In this document: in pieces, positions 51,155-57,792 of the stretch
Layout: the number at the start of each line of letters is the position of its first letter
Numbering within the stretch: position 1 is the first letter of the stretch
Assembly: GCA_051888775.1 (NCBI GenBank)
Contig: JBJFCE010000036.1
Location: 1 to 57,792, forward strand
DNA: 57,792 bases
Origin: JBJFCE01 sp051888775
GTDB lineage: Bacteria > Bacillota > Clostridia > Lachnospirales > Lachnospiraceae
Direction: 5' to 3'
Made by a program: the position numbers and the translations under genes
The notes under the pieces: model-generated
Told to the model about the DNA's origin: nothing
Seen by the model: the letters and a program-made list of their open reading frames with translations, nothing else
The model's database searches: none

Positions 51155-53482
51155 ATGGGAAAAAGACTGACCATCGGTGTGCTGATCGGTAATGCAAATT
51201 CACCGCACACGTTGGATTTGATGAAAGGAATCCATGAGGCATCCGAGAAGCTGGATGTTAATATTATGTATTTTCTCGGGATTCACACGGGGGATTATTA
51301 TCATATGCCGGTCGGCAGTGATAAGGGTGAGGACTATGATTATCAGTTTAATGTAGTCTATGATTATGCATGGCTCGGGAGAGTAGATGCATTGATCATT
51401 TCTTATGGAACGTTGTCTATTTTCCTGGAAAATAACAACAAGGAAGAATTTCTTGCCCGCTTTAAAGGGATTCCGTATGTCATGGTAGAGGAAAATGATG
51501 ATACGGGACAGGGTATGTCGATTAAGTCCGATAACTATAAAGGCATGTACAGTATCATGGAGCATTTGCTGAAGGAGCACGGCTATCGCAGATTTACTTA
51601 TCTTGGAGGACCGGAAGGAAATACGGATGCGACCGAGAGAAAGACTGCATTTCTGGATGCCTGCGCCACTTATGGAATACAGATAGAGAAGGATATGATC
51701 GAATACGGCGATTATTCTGCCTGTGTTGAAGAACAGGTGAATCGTTTACTGGACCGTTATCCCGGAATGCAGGCAATGGTATGCGCAAATGACCTGATGG
51801 CAGATACGGCATATCGGGAATGTGCAAAGAGAGGGCTGGTGGTCGGACGGGATATTGCGATTACCGGATATGATAATTATGAGCTTGCGGAAAATATGAT
51901 CCCGCCGCTTACAACCGTGCAGCAGAATGGAATCCATATGGGGCATACTGCGCTTCAAAGTGCCGTGGATCTGTGTGAGGGCAGGGAGGTTCGGCCCATG
52001 CTGGAACCGGCGATTGTCAAGATTCGTTCCTCCTGCGGCTGCGGTCAGATAGCCAGATATCATTTTCCGAATTATGAGGAATATTATGATGTCGGAATCA
52101 GCTGTTATGCACATGATGTTGCGGAAGAGATGGTAGGGCATATTCTGCTGGCAGAGACAGAGGAAACACTCCAGCAGGAGATACGCGAAGAGATGGAGCG
52201 GGGTATCCGTGAGACCGTGGAGGCGTTACACTTTGGAGACCGTGGCGCAGACCAGGTGAAGAAAGGGCTGACAGAAACAGTTGACCGATTGAAGAATCAG
52301 TATGGGCAGTATATTTCGGTCAATGCAATGGCAGAATTGTTAAGTGCCTATTTGTTGGACAGAATAAAGCAGATAGAAGACCAGAAAAAAATGATCGGTA
52401 TGGCTGAATTGCTCAGCTATTTGCAAAGATATATTCAGTCTGCGTTATTGAAAAACGGAAGAGACCGTTTCCAGAGATTCCAGCAGGATACATGGTTTAT
52501 GCCGTTGATCTCACAGGATATGATGAACCATATCGATGATGAAAAAGAATTTTATCGTGCGGCGATGGTACGGTTGTCTGCAATGAAACTGAAAAGTGCT
52601 TATTTGTATCTGTTTGAACAGCCGGTACTCCATTTAAGCGGGGAAGATTGGAGCTGCCCCGACCGGATGTATCTGGTATCGTGCTATGACGGTAACGATA
52701 TTCACGCGTATGAACCCGGTAAACGGCCGGCGATTTCAAAGGATCTGGGATTTGCACAAAGCAGTGATCGTTCGGATAATTTTCATATGTGTGTGTTTAC
52801 ATTATTCAGTGGAGAGATACAATACGGAATACTGTTATGTGAGATCGAGATCGAGGATATGGCGCTGATGCATCTGGCAAGTATGCAGATCAGTATTGCC
52901 CTGCATTTTTATGGCTTGAGCATGAAGCAGAAAGAAACGCAGAGTAAGCTGGAGAAGCTGGTGGAGGAAGTAAATGAGAAGAATGAGGTCCTTGGCTTTA
53001 TCTCCGAATATGATGAACTGACCGGATGCCTGAACCGCAGAGGCTTTATGGAAAAAGTAGTGCATTATTGTCATCAGTCGATCGGACACAGGGTGATGTT
53101 ATTATTTGCGGATCTGGATCATCTAAAAACGATCAACGATACTTTTGGTCATGCGGCGGGAGATTTTGCGATCAAGACCGTAGCGCAGGTATTAAAAAGT
53201 GCTGTTTCTACGGATAGCTTTATCGGAAGAATCGGCGGGGATGAATTTGTTGCAATGATCCCGATTTCCGAATACATTACACCGGATCAGATTCTGGAGG
53301 ATATCCGGGAAAAGAACGAAACCTTTAATGAACGGTCAAATAAACCGTATTATATCGAGATGTCAGTCGGAGCAACGGAGTTTATCTGTGACGGGCAGAC
53401 ATCGGTATCCGCCATGATGGACGAGGCAGATCACTACCTGTATGATGCAAAGAAAAAAAGGCGAGAGAATATTATAAAATAA
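51155..53482 (+). CDS. LacI-type sugar-sensor domain fused to a GGDEF diguanylate cyclase
   Basis: Cytoplasmic two-part signalling protein. Residues 1-290 form a periplasmic-binding-protein-like ligand domain of the LacI/GalR kind (VLIGNANSPHTLDLMKGIHE, AMVCANDLMADTAYRECAKRG, AITGYDNYELAENMIPPLTTV), without the DNA-binding helix-turn-helix that LacI proteins carry. No signal peptide is present. A long helical and GAF-like region (about 300-600) with Cys pairs (SSCGCG) and a coiled coil leads to a GGDEF domain (about 615-775) with DELTGCLNRRGF, FADLDHLKTINDTFGHAAGD and an intact RIGGDEF motif, so it should make c-di-GMP. Sugar or another small ligand probably sets its activity. No EAL domain is seen. 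Confidence 0.88.
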   Translation: MGKRLTIGVLIGNANSPHTLDLMKGIHEASEKLDVNIMYFLGIHTGDYYHMPVGSDKGEDYDYQFNVVYDYAWLGRVDALIISYGTLSIFLENNNKEEFLARFKGIPYVMVEENDDTGQGMSIKSDNYKGMYSIMEHLLKEHGYRRFTYLGGPEGNTDATERKTAFLDACATYGIQIEKDMIEYGDYSACVEEQVNRLLDRYPGMQAMVCANDLMADTAYRECAKRGLVVGRDIAITGYDNYELAENMIPPLTTVQQNGIHMGHTALQSAVDLCEGREVRPMLEPAIVKIRSSCGCGQIARYHFPNYEEYYDVGISCYAHDVAEEMVGHILLAETEETLQQEIREEMERGIRETVEALHFGDRGADQVKKGLTETVDRLKNQYGQYISVNAMAELLSAYLLDRIKQIEDQKKMIGMAELLSYLQRYIQSALLKNGRDRFQRFQQDTWFMPLISQDMMNHIDDEKEFYRAAMVRLSAMKLKSAYLYLFEQPVLHLSGEDWSCPDRMYLVSCYDGNDIHAYEPGKRPAISKDLGFAQSSDRSDNFHMCVFTLFSGEIQYGILLCEIEIEDMALMHLASMQISIALHFYGLSMKQKETQSKLEKLVEEVNEKNEVLGFISEYDELTGCLNRRGFMEKVVHYCHQSIGHRVMLLFADLDHLKTINDTFGHAAGDFAIKTVAQVLKSAVSTDSFIGRIGGDEFVAMIPISEYITPDQILEDIREKNETFNERSNKPYYIEMSVGATEFICDGQTSVSAMMDEADHYLYDAKKKRRENIIK

Positions 53483-53501
53483 GTCGGGACGGAAGAAATT
53501 C

Positions 53502-54152
53502 ATGGCTAATAAACGGGAACAAAAAGAACTGAAAAGGGTACTGGAGCAGATAAAAAAAGAAGACCGGCAGGGAAAAAGCCGAATCTCTTCAGATCGTGCA
53601 GCAAAAGAAGGTACCAAAGCAGAGGTACAGGAGCCGGGAGGATGGCAGCAGGAGCTTAGGACGGGAATGCCGGGAATGGCTCTTGATTCGGTGCTGCTTT
53701 TTGTCGGAATCTATTTGTTCTCTTTGGTATATAAGCTGCTTGTCAGTGATCAGGTTTCCATGGGACAGGACAGCGTATCTTCCGTGATCTATTATGTGAA
53801 TCCGATATTTGGTGTGATCGGGATCTTATTGCTGTTTTTGTTAAAGAACATTTATGATGTACGGTTCTCCCGGATCCAGCGCTGGGCAAAAGAACATCAC
53901 AGAAAACTGTTGCGGGTGTGCGAATGGTTCTTGTATGTTGTATTGATGTTCATACAGGAGATATTTACTTTTGCAAATTTCAGTTGCGGCAGGAACTTTT
54001 TTGATACTTATACCTTTGAAAATGCGATACTCGGAAATATAGCATATACAATGCTGTATATCATTCTGCCGCTGTTATATCCGATTCAGGCAATCGTACG
54101 TCTGATCTTTGACCAGATTGAAAAAAAGAAAGCAACGGACGAGGATGACTGA
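53502..54152 (+). CDS. Membrane protein of unknown function
   Basis: I do not recognise a family. The first 55 residues are hydrophilic and highly charged (Lys, Glu, Arg). Four hydrophobic segments follow: SVLLFVGIYLFSLVYKLLV, YYVNPIFGVIGILLLFLL, WFLYVVLMFIQEIFTF and a C-terminal pair around IAYTMLYIILPLLYPIQAIV. The end is charged again (QIEKKKATDEDD). It lies 19 bases after the GGDEF gene and 38 before the fumarase gene, so it may share an mRNA with either. Confidence 0.75.
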   Translation: MANKREQKELKRVLEQIKKEDRQGKSRISSDRAAKEGTKAEVQEPGGWQQELRTGMPGMALDSVLLFVGIYLFSLVYKLLVSDQVSMGQDSVSSVIYYVNPIFGVIGILLLFLLKNIYDVRFSRIQRWAKEHHRKLLRVCEWFLYVVLMFIQEIFTFANFSCGRNFFDTYTFENAILGNIAYTMLYIILPLLYPIQAIVRLIFDQIEKKKATDEDD

Positions 54153-54190
54153 TCAGACAAGGGCAGGATAAAATTGCGAAAGGGAAGTAT

Positions 54191-55033
54191 ATGAGAACAA
54201 TACAGGTAGAAGAAGTTACAAAAGCAATCAAAGAAATGTGCATAGAAGCCAATCATTATTTGGCACCCGATATGGACAGGGCAATGAAAAATGCTGTCGA
54301 GACAGAGGAGGCGCCGCTTGGAAAGCAGATTCTTAAGCAGTTGCAGGATAACTTAAAGATCGCGGGCGAGGACATGATTCCGATCTGCCAGGATACGGGA
54401 ATGGCAGTCGTTTTTGCAGAAATCGGGCAGGAGGTACATTTTGAGGGCGGAAGTCTGGAGGAAGCAATCAACGAGGGTGTACGCCAGGGCTATGTGGACG
54501 GCTATCTGCGAAAGTCCGTTGTAAAGGACCCGCTGATTCGTGAGAACACAAAGGATAATACGCCGGGGATTATCCACTATTCCATCGTGGCCGGAGATCG
54601 TGTAACACTTACAGTGGCACCGAAGGGGTTTGGCAGTGAGAATATGAGCAGGGTATTTATGTTAAAGCCGGCAGACGGTATCGAAGGAGTAAAAAATGCT
54701 ATTATGACGGCGGTTCGGGATGCGGGCCCCAATGCGTGTCCGCCGATGGTTGTGGGTGTCGGCATCGGAGGAACCTTTGAAAAGTGTGCCCTGATGGCGA
54801 AAAAAGCACTGACAAGAGAGATTGGTTCACATTCCGAGATCCCATATGTGAAGGAATTGGAAGAGGAGCTTTTAGAGCGTATCAATAAAACGGGGATCGG
54901 TCCCGGAGGGCTTGGCGGAACAACGACAGCGCTGGCAGTCAATATTCTGACTTACCCGACGCACATCGCCGGACTCCCCGTAGCGGTCAATATCTGCTGT
55001 CATGTGAATCGCCATGCACAGAGAGTGTTGTAA
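54191..55033 (+). CDS. Class I fumarate hydratase, alpha subunit
   Basis: Iron-sulfur hydro-lyase subunit that adds water to fumarate to give malate (or acts on tartrate; the two classes are alike). Cluster-binding Cys candidates are Cys66 in IPICQDTG, Cys183 in GPNACPPMVVG and Cys270 near the C-terminus; other family blocks are GFGSENMSRVFML, GIGGTFEKCALMAKKAL and GIGPGGLGGTTTALAVN. The 280-residue length is standard for the split enzyme. Oxygen-sensitive enzymes of this kind suit an anaerobe. The beta-subunit gene follows after 64 bases. Confidence 0.93.
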   Translation: MRTIQVEEVTKAIKEMCIEANHYLAPDMDRAMKNAVETEEAPLGKQILKQLQDNLKIAGEDMIPICQDTGMAVVFAEIGQEVHFEGGSLEEAINEGVRQGYVDGYLRKSVVKDPLIRENTKDNTPGIIHYSIVAGDRVTLTVAPKGFGSENMSRVFMLKPADGIEGVKNAIMTAVRDAGPNACPPMVVGVGIGGTFEKCALMAKKALTREIGSHSEIPYVKELEEELLERINKTGIGPGGLGGTTTALAVNILTYPTHIAGLPVAVNICCHVNRHAQRVL

Positions 55034-55097
55034 GAGAATCTACTATATATAGAAGAAACACTTATCAGATATCCATATATTTGGGAGGAATGAATGG

Positions 55098-55649
55098 ATG
55101 GATCGATATATTCAGGCACCGATCGATAAAGAGACAGCACGTGAGCTTCGTGCAGGAGATTATGTATATATCAGCGGAACGATCTATACGGCGCGGGATG
55201 CGGCGCACAAGCGGATGACCGAGGCGCTGGCAAACGGAGAGAATCTGCCTTTTCAGATGGATCGGAATGTGATCTATTATATGGGACCTTCTCCGGCAAG
55301 AGAAGGCAGGCCGATCGGTTCGGCAGGTCCCACAACGGCGAGCCGGATGGATAAGTATGCGCCGGCACTTCTGGATCTTGGACTGGGTGGAATGATCGGA
55401 AAAGGAAAACGTTCTAAGGAAGTGACGGATGCGATCGTACGAAACGGCGCGGTTTATTTTGCCGCAGTCGGAGGTGCGGGAGCGCTTTTATCCAAATCTA
55501 TTCTGGAGTCGGAAGTGATTGCATATGAGGATCTCGGAACAGAAGCGATCAGAAAGCTGACGGTAAAAGATTTTCCTGTGATCGTGGTGATTGACAGTCA
55601 GGGCAGCAATTTATATGAAACAGCGATCAAAGAATATGCAAAAGAGTAA
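55098..55649 (+). CDS. Class I fumarate hydratase, beta subunit
   Basis: Second subunit of the fumarase/tartrate dehydratase. Family sequence is clear: DYVYISGTIYTARDAAHKRM, YYMGPSPAREGRPIGSAGPTTASRMDKYAP, LGGMIGKGKRS and VYFAAVGGAGALLSKSI, ending VKDFPVIVVIDSQGSNLY. The 183-residue length is standard. The start follows GGGAGGAATG. A further ATG lies eight bases upstream in another frame and is not used. Confidence 0.93.
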   Translation: MDRYIQAPIDKETARELRAGDYVYISGTIYTARDAAHKRMTEALANGENLPFQMDRNVIYYMGPSPAREGRPIGSAGPTTASRMDKYAPALLDLGLGGMIGKGKRSKEVTDAIVRNGAVYFAAVGGAGALLSKSILESEVIAYEDLGTEAIRKLTVKDFPVIVVIDSQGSNLYETAIKEYAKE

Positions 55650-55664
55650 AGAAGGGACAACGGA

Positions 55665-56387
55665 ATGAGACGAATTATCATGATGGTGCTCAGGCTTTTT
55701 TTAAAAACACCCTATTTCTTTTTTCGGATATGGTATTGCGGAAAAAAGAAGCCAATAGATTATGAGCACAGCTATCGCGTGATCCGGCATGCCTGCAAAA
55801 AGGCAAATCATGCGGGCAGAGTGACAATCGATGTACACGGAAGTGAGAATATCCCGAAAGAGCCGGGATTTATGTTTTTTCCGAATCATCAGGGATTGTA
55901 TGATGTTTTATCGATCATCGATTCCTGCGAAGTCCCGTTTGCATTTGTAATAAAAAAAGAAGCCAGCAACATTATTTTGTTAAAGCAGATTGTAGCAGCA
56001 ACCGGCTCCCTTTCCATTGACAGAGAGGATCTGCGCCAGTCCATGGAAGTAATTAAAGAAGTAACGGCGCAGGTAAAGCAGGGAAGAAATTTCTTAATTT
56101 TTGCAGAAGGAACGAGAAGCAGAAAAGGCAATGAGCTAAATGAGATGAAAGGTGGCAGCTTTAAGAGTGCGACAAAGGCAAGATGCCCGATTGTACCTGT
56201 GGCATTGATCGATTCCTTCCGACCGTTCGATGAGAAGTCCATAAAGCCGGTAACGGTCCATGTGTACTATCTTCCGCCGATTCCGTATGAGGAATACAAA
56301 GATATGAATACGACGGAAATTGCAGAAACGGTAAAGGCAAGGATTGAAGAAGCAATTCGGCAGCATTTTGAAGAACAAAGCCTGTAA
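55665..56387 (+). CDS. plsC: 1-acyl-sn-glycerol-3-phosphate acyltransferase
   Basis: Membrane-bound lysophosphatidic acid acyltransferase, making phosphatidic acid for phospholipid synthesis. Motif I is FPNHQGLYD (HxxxxD) and motif III IFAEGTRSRKG; VPVALIDSFRPFD forms motif IV. An N-terminal hydrophobic segment lies in the first 25 residues. The length of 240 is normal. It starts 15 bases after the fumarase beta stop. The stop codon lies inside the left arm of palindromic element 3. Confidence 0.92.
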   Translation: MRRIIMMVLRLFLKTPYFFFRIWYCGKKKPIDYEHSYRVIRHACKKANHAGRVTIDVHGSENIPKEPGFMFFPNHQGLYDVLSIIDSCEVPFAFVIKKEASNIILLKQIVAATGSLSIDREDLRQSMEVIKEVTAQVKQGRNFLIFAEGTRSRKGNELNEMKGGSFKSATKARCPIVPVALIDSFRPFDEKSIKPVTVHVYYLPPIPYEEYKDMNTTEIAETVKARIEEAIRQHFEEQSL

Positions 56388-56565
56388 CAGTTCAGCCTAA
56401 GAAGGAATCGGTAGCGTATGCTTGTGTATCCGGCGGCACGCTCTCGCTCCGTTTCAAACGTAGCGGTACTAAGCTCGACAACACCTCGCTAAGTACCGAC
56501 GTTTTTAAAGGGCCGCCGGATACACAAGCATATGCTTCCGATTCCTTCTTAGGCTGAACTGTTAC
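56384..56565 (-). repeat. Palindromic element, copy 3 (conserved structured core, inverted)
   Basis: Arms of 54 bases (56384-56437 and 56512-56565) are inverted repeats identical at 52 of 54 positions. One difference is a T-T mismatch and the other a G-U pair. The 74-nt core (56438-56511), read on the minus strand, aligns with copy 1 at roughly four of five positions, including AAAAACGtCGGtACTT, GTCGAGC and GGAGCGaGAGCGTGCC. Its inner hairpin shows changes on both sides that keep pairing relative to copy 1 (AGC/GCT here, GGC/GCC there). The element begins within the plsC stop codon region and ends about 30 bases before the promoter of tRNA-Ser. Confidence 0.88.
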
Positions 56566-56594
56566 CAAAACCTCTGCGAATCTGAAAAAAAGAA

Positions 56595-56623
56595 TTGACA
56601 AAAGGAAAGCATATCATTATAAT
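56595..56623 (+). promoter_or_regulatory. Consensus promoter of tRNA-Ser
   Basis: TTGACA (56595-56600), a 17-bp spacer and TATAAT (56618-56623): a perfect sigmaA promoter about 57 bases before the tRNA. A short palindrome TGCGTCACGCA follows in the leader. Confidence 0.8.
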
Positions 56624-56679
56624 AACATTTGCGTCACGCAAGTGGAGCACATATTGGTAGAGGACACAATTCAGACTGT

Positions 56680-56767
56680 GGAGAAATACTCAAGAGGCTG
56701 AAGAGGCGCCCCTGCTAAGGGTGTAGGTCGGGCAACCGGCGCGAGGGTTCAAATCCCTCTTTCTCCG
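56680..56767 (+). tRNA. tRNA-Ser (anticodon GCU)
   Basis: An 88-nt class II tRNA. The acceptor 5' strand GGAGAAA pairs with TTTCTCC at 56760-56766, with discriminator G56767. The anticodon loop reads CTGCTAA, giving GCU for AGC/AGU codons. The long variable arm typical of serine tRNAs is present, and the T-arm GAGGG/CCCTC with TTCAAAT is perfect. CCA is not encoded. Confidence 0.95.
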
Positions 56768-56790
56768 TTAGCTCTGCCAATGAGAAAAGT

Positions 56791-56823
56791 CAGAAGTGTT
56801 GAATTTAACACTTCTGTTTTTTT
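56791..56823 (+). terminator. Rho-independent terminator of tRNA-Ser
   Basis: A 10-bp perfect stem (56791-56800 with 56807-56816), a 6-nt loop and seven T. An A-rich run before the stem could also serve the convergent DinB-like gene. Confidence 0.85.
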
Positions 56824-56852
56824 ATGCATAAGTGCCTGTTTATATCCGGAGA

Positions 56853-57548
56853 CTAGCTTCTATAACAGGATTTTCCGGCGCGAATATGATCTTTCCATTT
56901 GCAGCAGTCATTTAAATGGAGCATAGCGTGGCGGGTAGGGGGCATCAGTAGAATGCCTGCAACATCTTTTTTTGCCCAAAAATCGAGAAGCCAGATAGAA
57001 TCCTTCTGTCTGGTAACCCCGCCGTTTTCCAAAATCCGTGTTAGGTCAGCAGGTGCAATCTTGCGCTTCATATCTTCCGGTGCCAAGAGCTGAATGATCT
57101 GCCTTGTCCTTTTCGCGACTTCATTACGGTAACGGAGCAATTCCGTAGTGTTGATGGTTTTACTCAGTTCCATGATCTCGTCATCGGAAAGAGCATTTCC
57201 GGTATCTGTAATAGCGACATTCAGTCTTTCTTTCCATTCATTATTAAAGAGCTGCTCTGTTCCGGCTACCAGCATATTGATTGTCAGATCTTCTATTCTG
57301 GCAATATGCCAAAGAGCCCATGCAATTGTTTCGTCCTTGCCCGTCGGCATAACGGCATATTCCTCTCTGCTTAAATCCTGTAAAAGAGCATCCACTTCGT
57401 TTTTGTCTGTATCGGATACTTCCGACAGGTGTAACTTTGCATGAAGCTTTAAGAACAAATGCTTTGCGCGCGCAAATTCATCCTTTTTACGAATAATACT
57501 GTTTAATTCTTTGTGTATGTTACTAAGACCGTTACCGAAATATTTCAT
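56853..57548 (-). CDS. DinB-like four-helix protein
   Basis: Protein of the DinB/YfiT-like four-helix bundle superfamily, often with a metal site and of unknown or thiol-transferase function. His residues fitting the metal triad are in ETIAWALWHIARIEDLT and RHAMLHLNDC; both segments are typical for the family. The length of 231 is somewhat longer than the usual 160-180, because of an N-terminal helix of about 40 residues rich in Lys. The start follows GGAGGGG on the minus strand. It is convergent with tRNA-Ser and has no operon partner in the window. Confidence 0.75.
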   Translation of the reverse strand: MKYFGNGLSNIHKELNSIIRKKDEFARAKHLFLKLHAKLHLSEVSDTDKNEVDALLQDLSREEYAVMPTGKDETIAWALWHIARIEDLTINMLVAGTEQLFNNEWKERLNVAITDTGNALSDDEIMELSKTINTTELLRYRNEVAKRTRQIIQLLAPEDMKRKIAPADLTRILENGGVTRQKDSIWLLDFWAKKDVAGILLMPPTRHAMLHLNDCCKWKDHIRAGKSCYRS

Positions 57549-57727
57549 CCCAACCCCTCCGGATAATCCATAGATAATCCATATTGAATAATAATTATAG
57601 AAACATTAATGATATTATAAAAAGGATAACATATATAAAATATTCATATCAATGAAAAGTTAATTTATAATAGAATCAACGTAAGACAGAATTTTTATCG
57701 GTTGCTGTAGAAAATCAAAAAATCCGG

Positions 57728-57756
57728 TTGACAAACAGATATATGAGTGTTATTAT
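57728..57756 (+). promoter_or_regulatory. Promoter-like sequence just before an orphan hairpin
   Basis: TTGACA (57728-57733), a 17-bp spacer and TATTAT (57751-57756). Transcription would start near 57763, inside the hairpin at 57759-57791. Apart from this, 57549-57727 contains only AT-rich DNA in which I see no gene. Confidence 0.45.
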
Positions 57757-57758
57757 GA

Positions 57759-57791
57759 AGCTCCACCGCGAAAAGCGGCGGGGCTTTTTTT
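57759..57791 (+). terminator. Terminator-like hairpin at the right edge
   Basis: An 11-position stem (57759-57769 with 57775-57785) with one mismatch and one G-U, a five-base loop, and seven T. No plus-strand gene lies between it and the tRNA-Ser terminator, so its purpose is unclear from this window. Confidence 0.65.
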
Positions 57792-57792
57792 C

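Noticed and set aside
1..57792. CRISPR array or complete prophage
   Set aside because: No regularly spaced short repeats were seen, and apart from the integrase no phage structural genes occur.

Overview
The window looks like a chromosomal segment of an anaerobic, plant-fibre-degrading Clostridia member, most likely Lachnospiraceae. The clues are strong AGGAGG ribosome sites, mid-range GC content, a YesM/YesN two-component pair, membrane-anchored glycanases, a two-subunit class I fumarase, and a stand-alone Mrp/Mbh-type antiporter cluster. The genus cannot be fixed from the sequence alone.

Left end (1-3865): AT-rich accessory DNA. A tyrosine integrase runs off the left edge. It is followed by a decayed ATPase plus HNH-nuclease pair (Septu-like, several frameshifts) and then by a 3' tRNA-Arg fragment that looks like the far attachment site of an integrative element. 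The intact tRNA would lie left of the window.

3942-7981: a polar amino-acid ABC transporter (lipoprotein, permease, ATPase) with an M20 amidohydrolase. 8002-12836: a tight five-gene cluster of ATP-grasp, alpha-E, transglutaminase-like protein and two M14-family proteins, the second without its zinc and catalytic residues. This matches the predicted peptide-ligase systems described for the ATP-grasp/alpha-E family. 13091-16614: an MBOAT O-acetyltransferase with an AlgX-like partner, and a DEDD exonuclease.

16724-38464: a glycan utilisation locus, by inference for xyloglucan. It has a GH31 alpha-xylosidase, a YesM kinase, a repeat-containing surface protein, GH43, a CUT1-type transporter (two permeases and a lipoprotein), a YesL-like protein, a secreted GH5 endoglucanase with FIVAR and Ig-like domains and a C-terminal anchor, a YesN regulator, a GH29 fucosidase and a second lipoprotein. 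The surface GH5 would cut the backbone, the ABC system would import oligosaccharides, and cytoplasmic GH31/GH43/GH29 would trim side chains.

38479-40834: a D-Ala-D-Ala carboxypeptidase and TrmB. 40880-50501: a ten-gene Mrp/Mbh-type cation/proton antiporter operon with four NuoL/M/N-like subunits and no redox subunit. 50708-57548: a GtrA protein, a sugar-sensor GGDEF protein, an unknown membrane protein, fumarase alpha and beta, PlsC, tRNA-Ser and a DinB-like protein.

The most unusual signal is a family of three long palindromes (19290-19468, 36505-36705, 56384-56565). Each has arms of about 40-64 bp that pair almost perfectly but differ widely between copies. The arms enclose a conserved structured core of about 75 nt, shared by all three copies and inverted in the third. 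No gene explains them. They look like a dispersed structured RNA or DNA element, possibly mobile: the second copy is bracketed by a 13-bp direct repeat.
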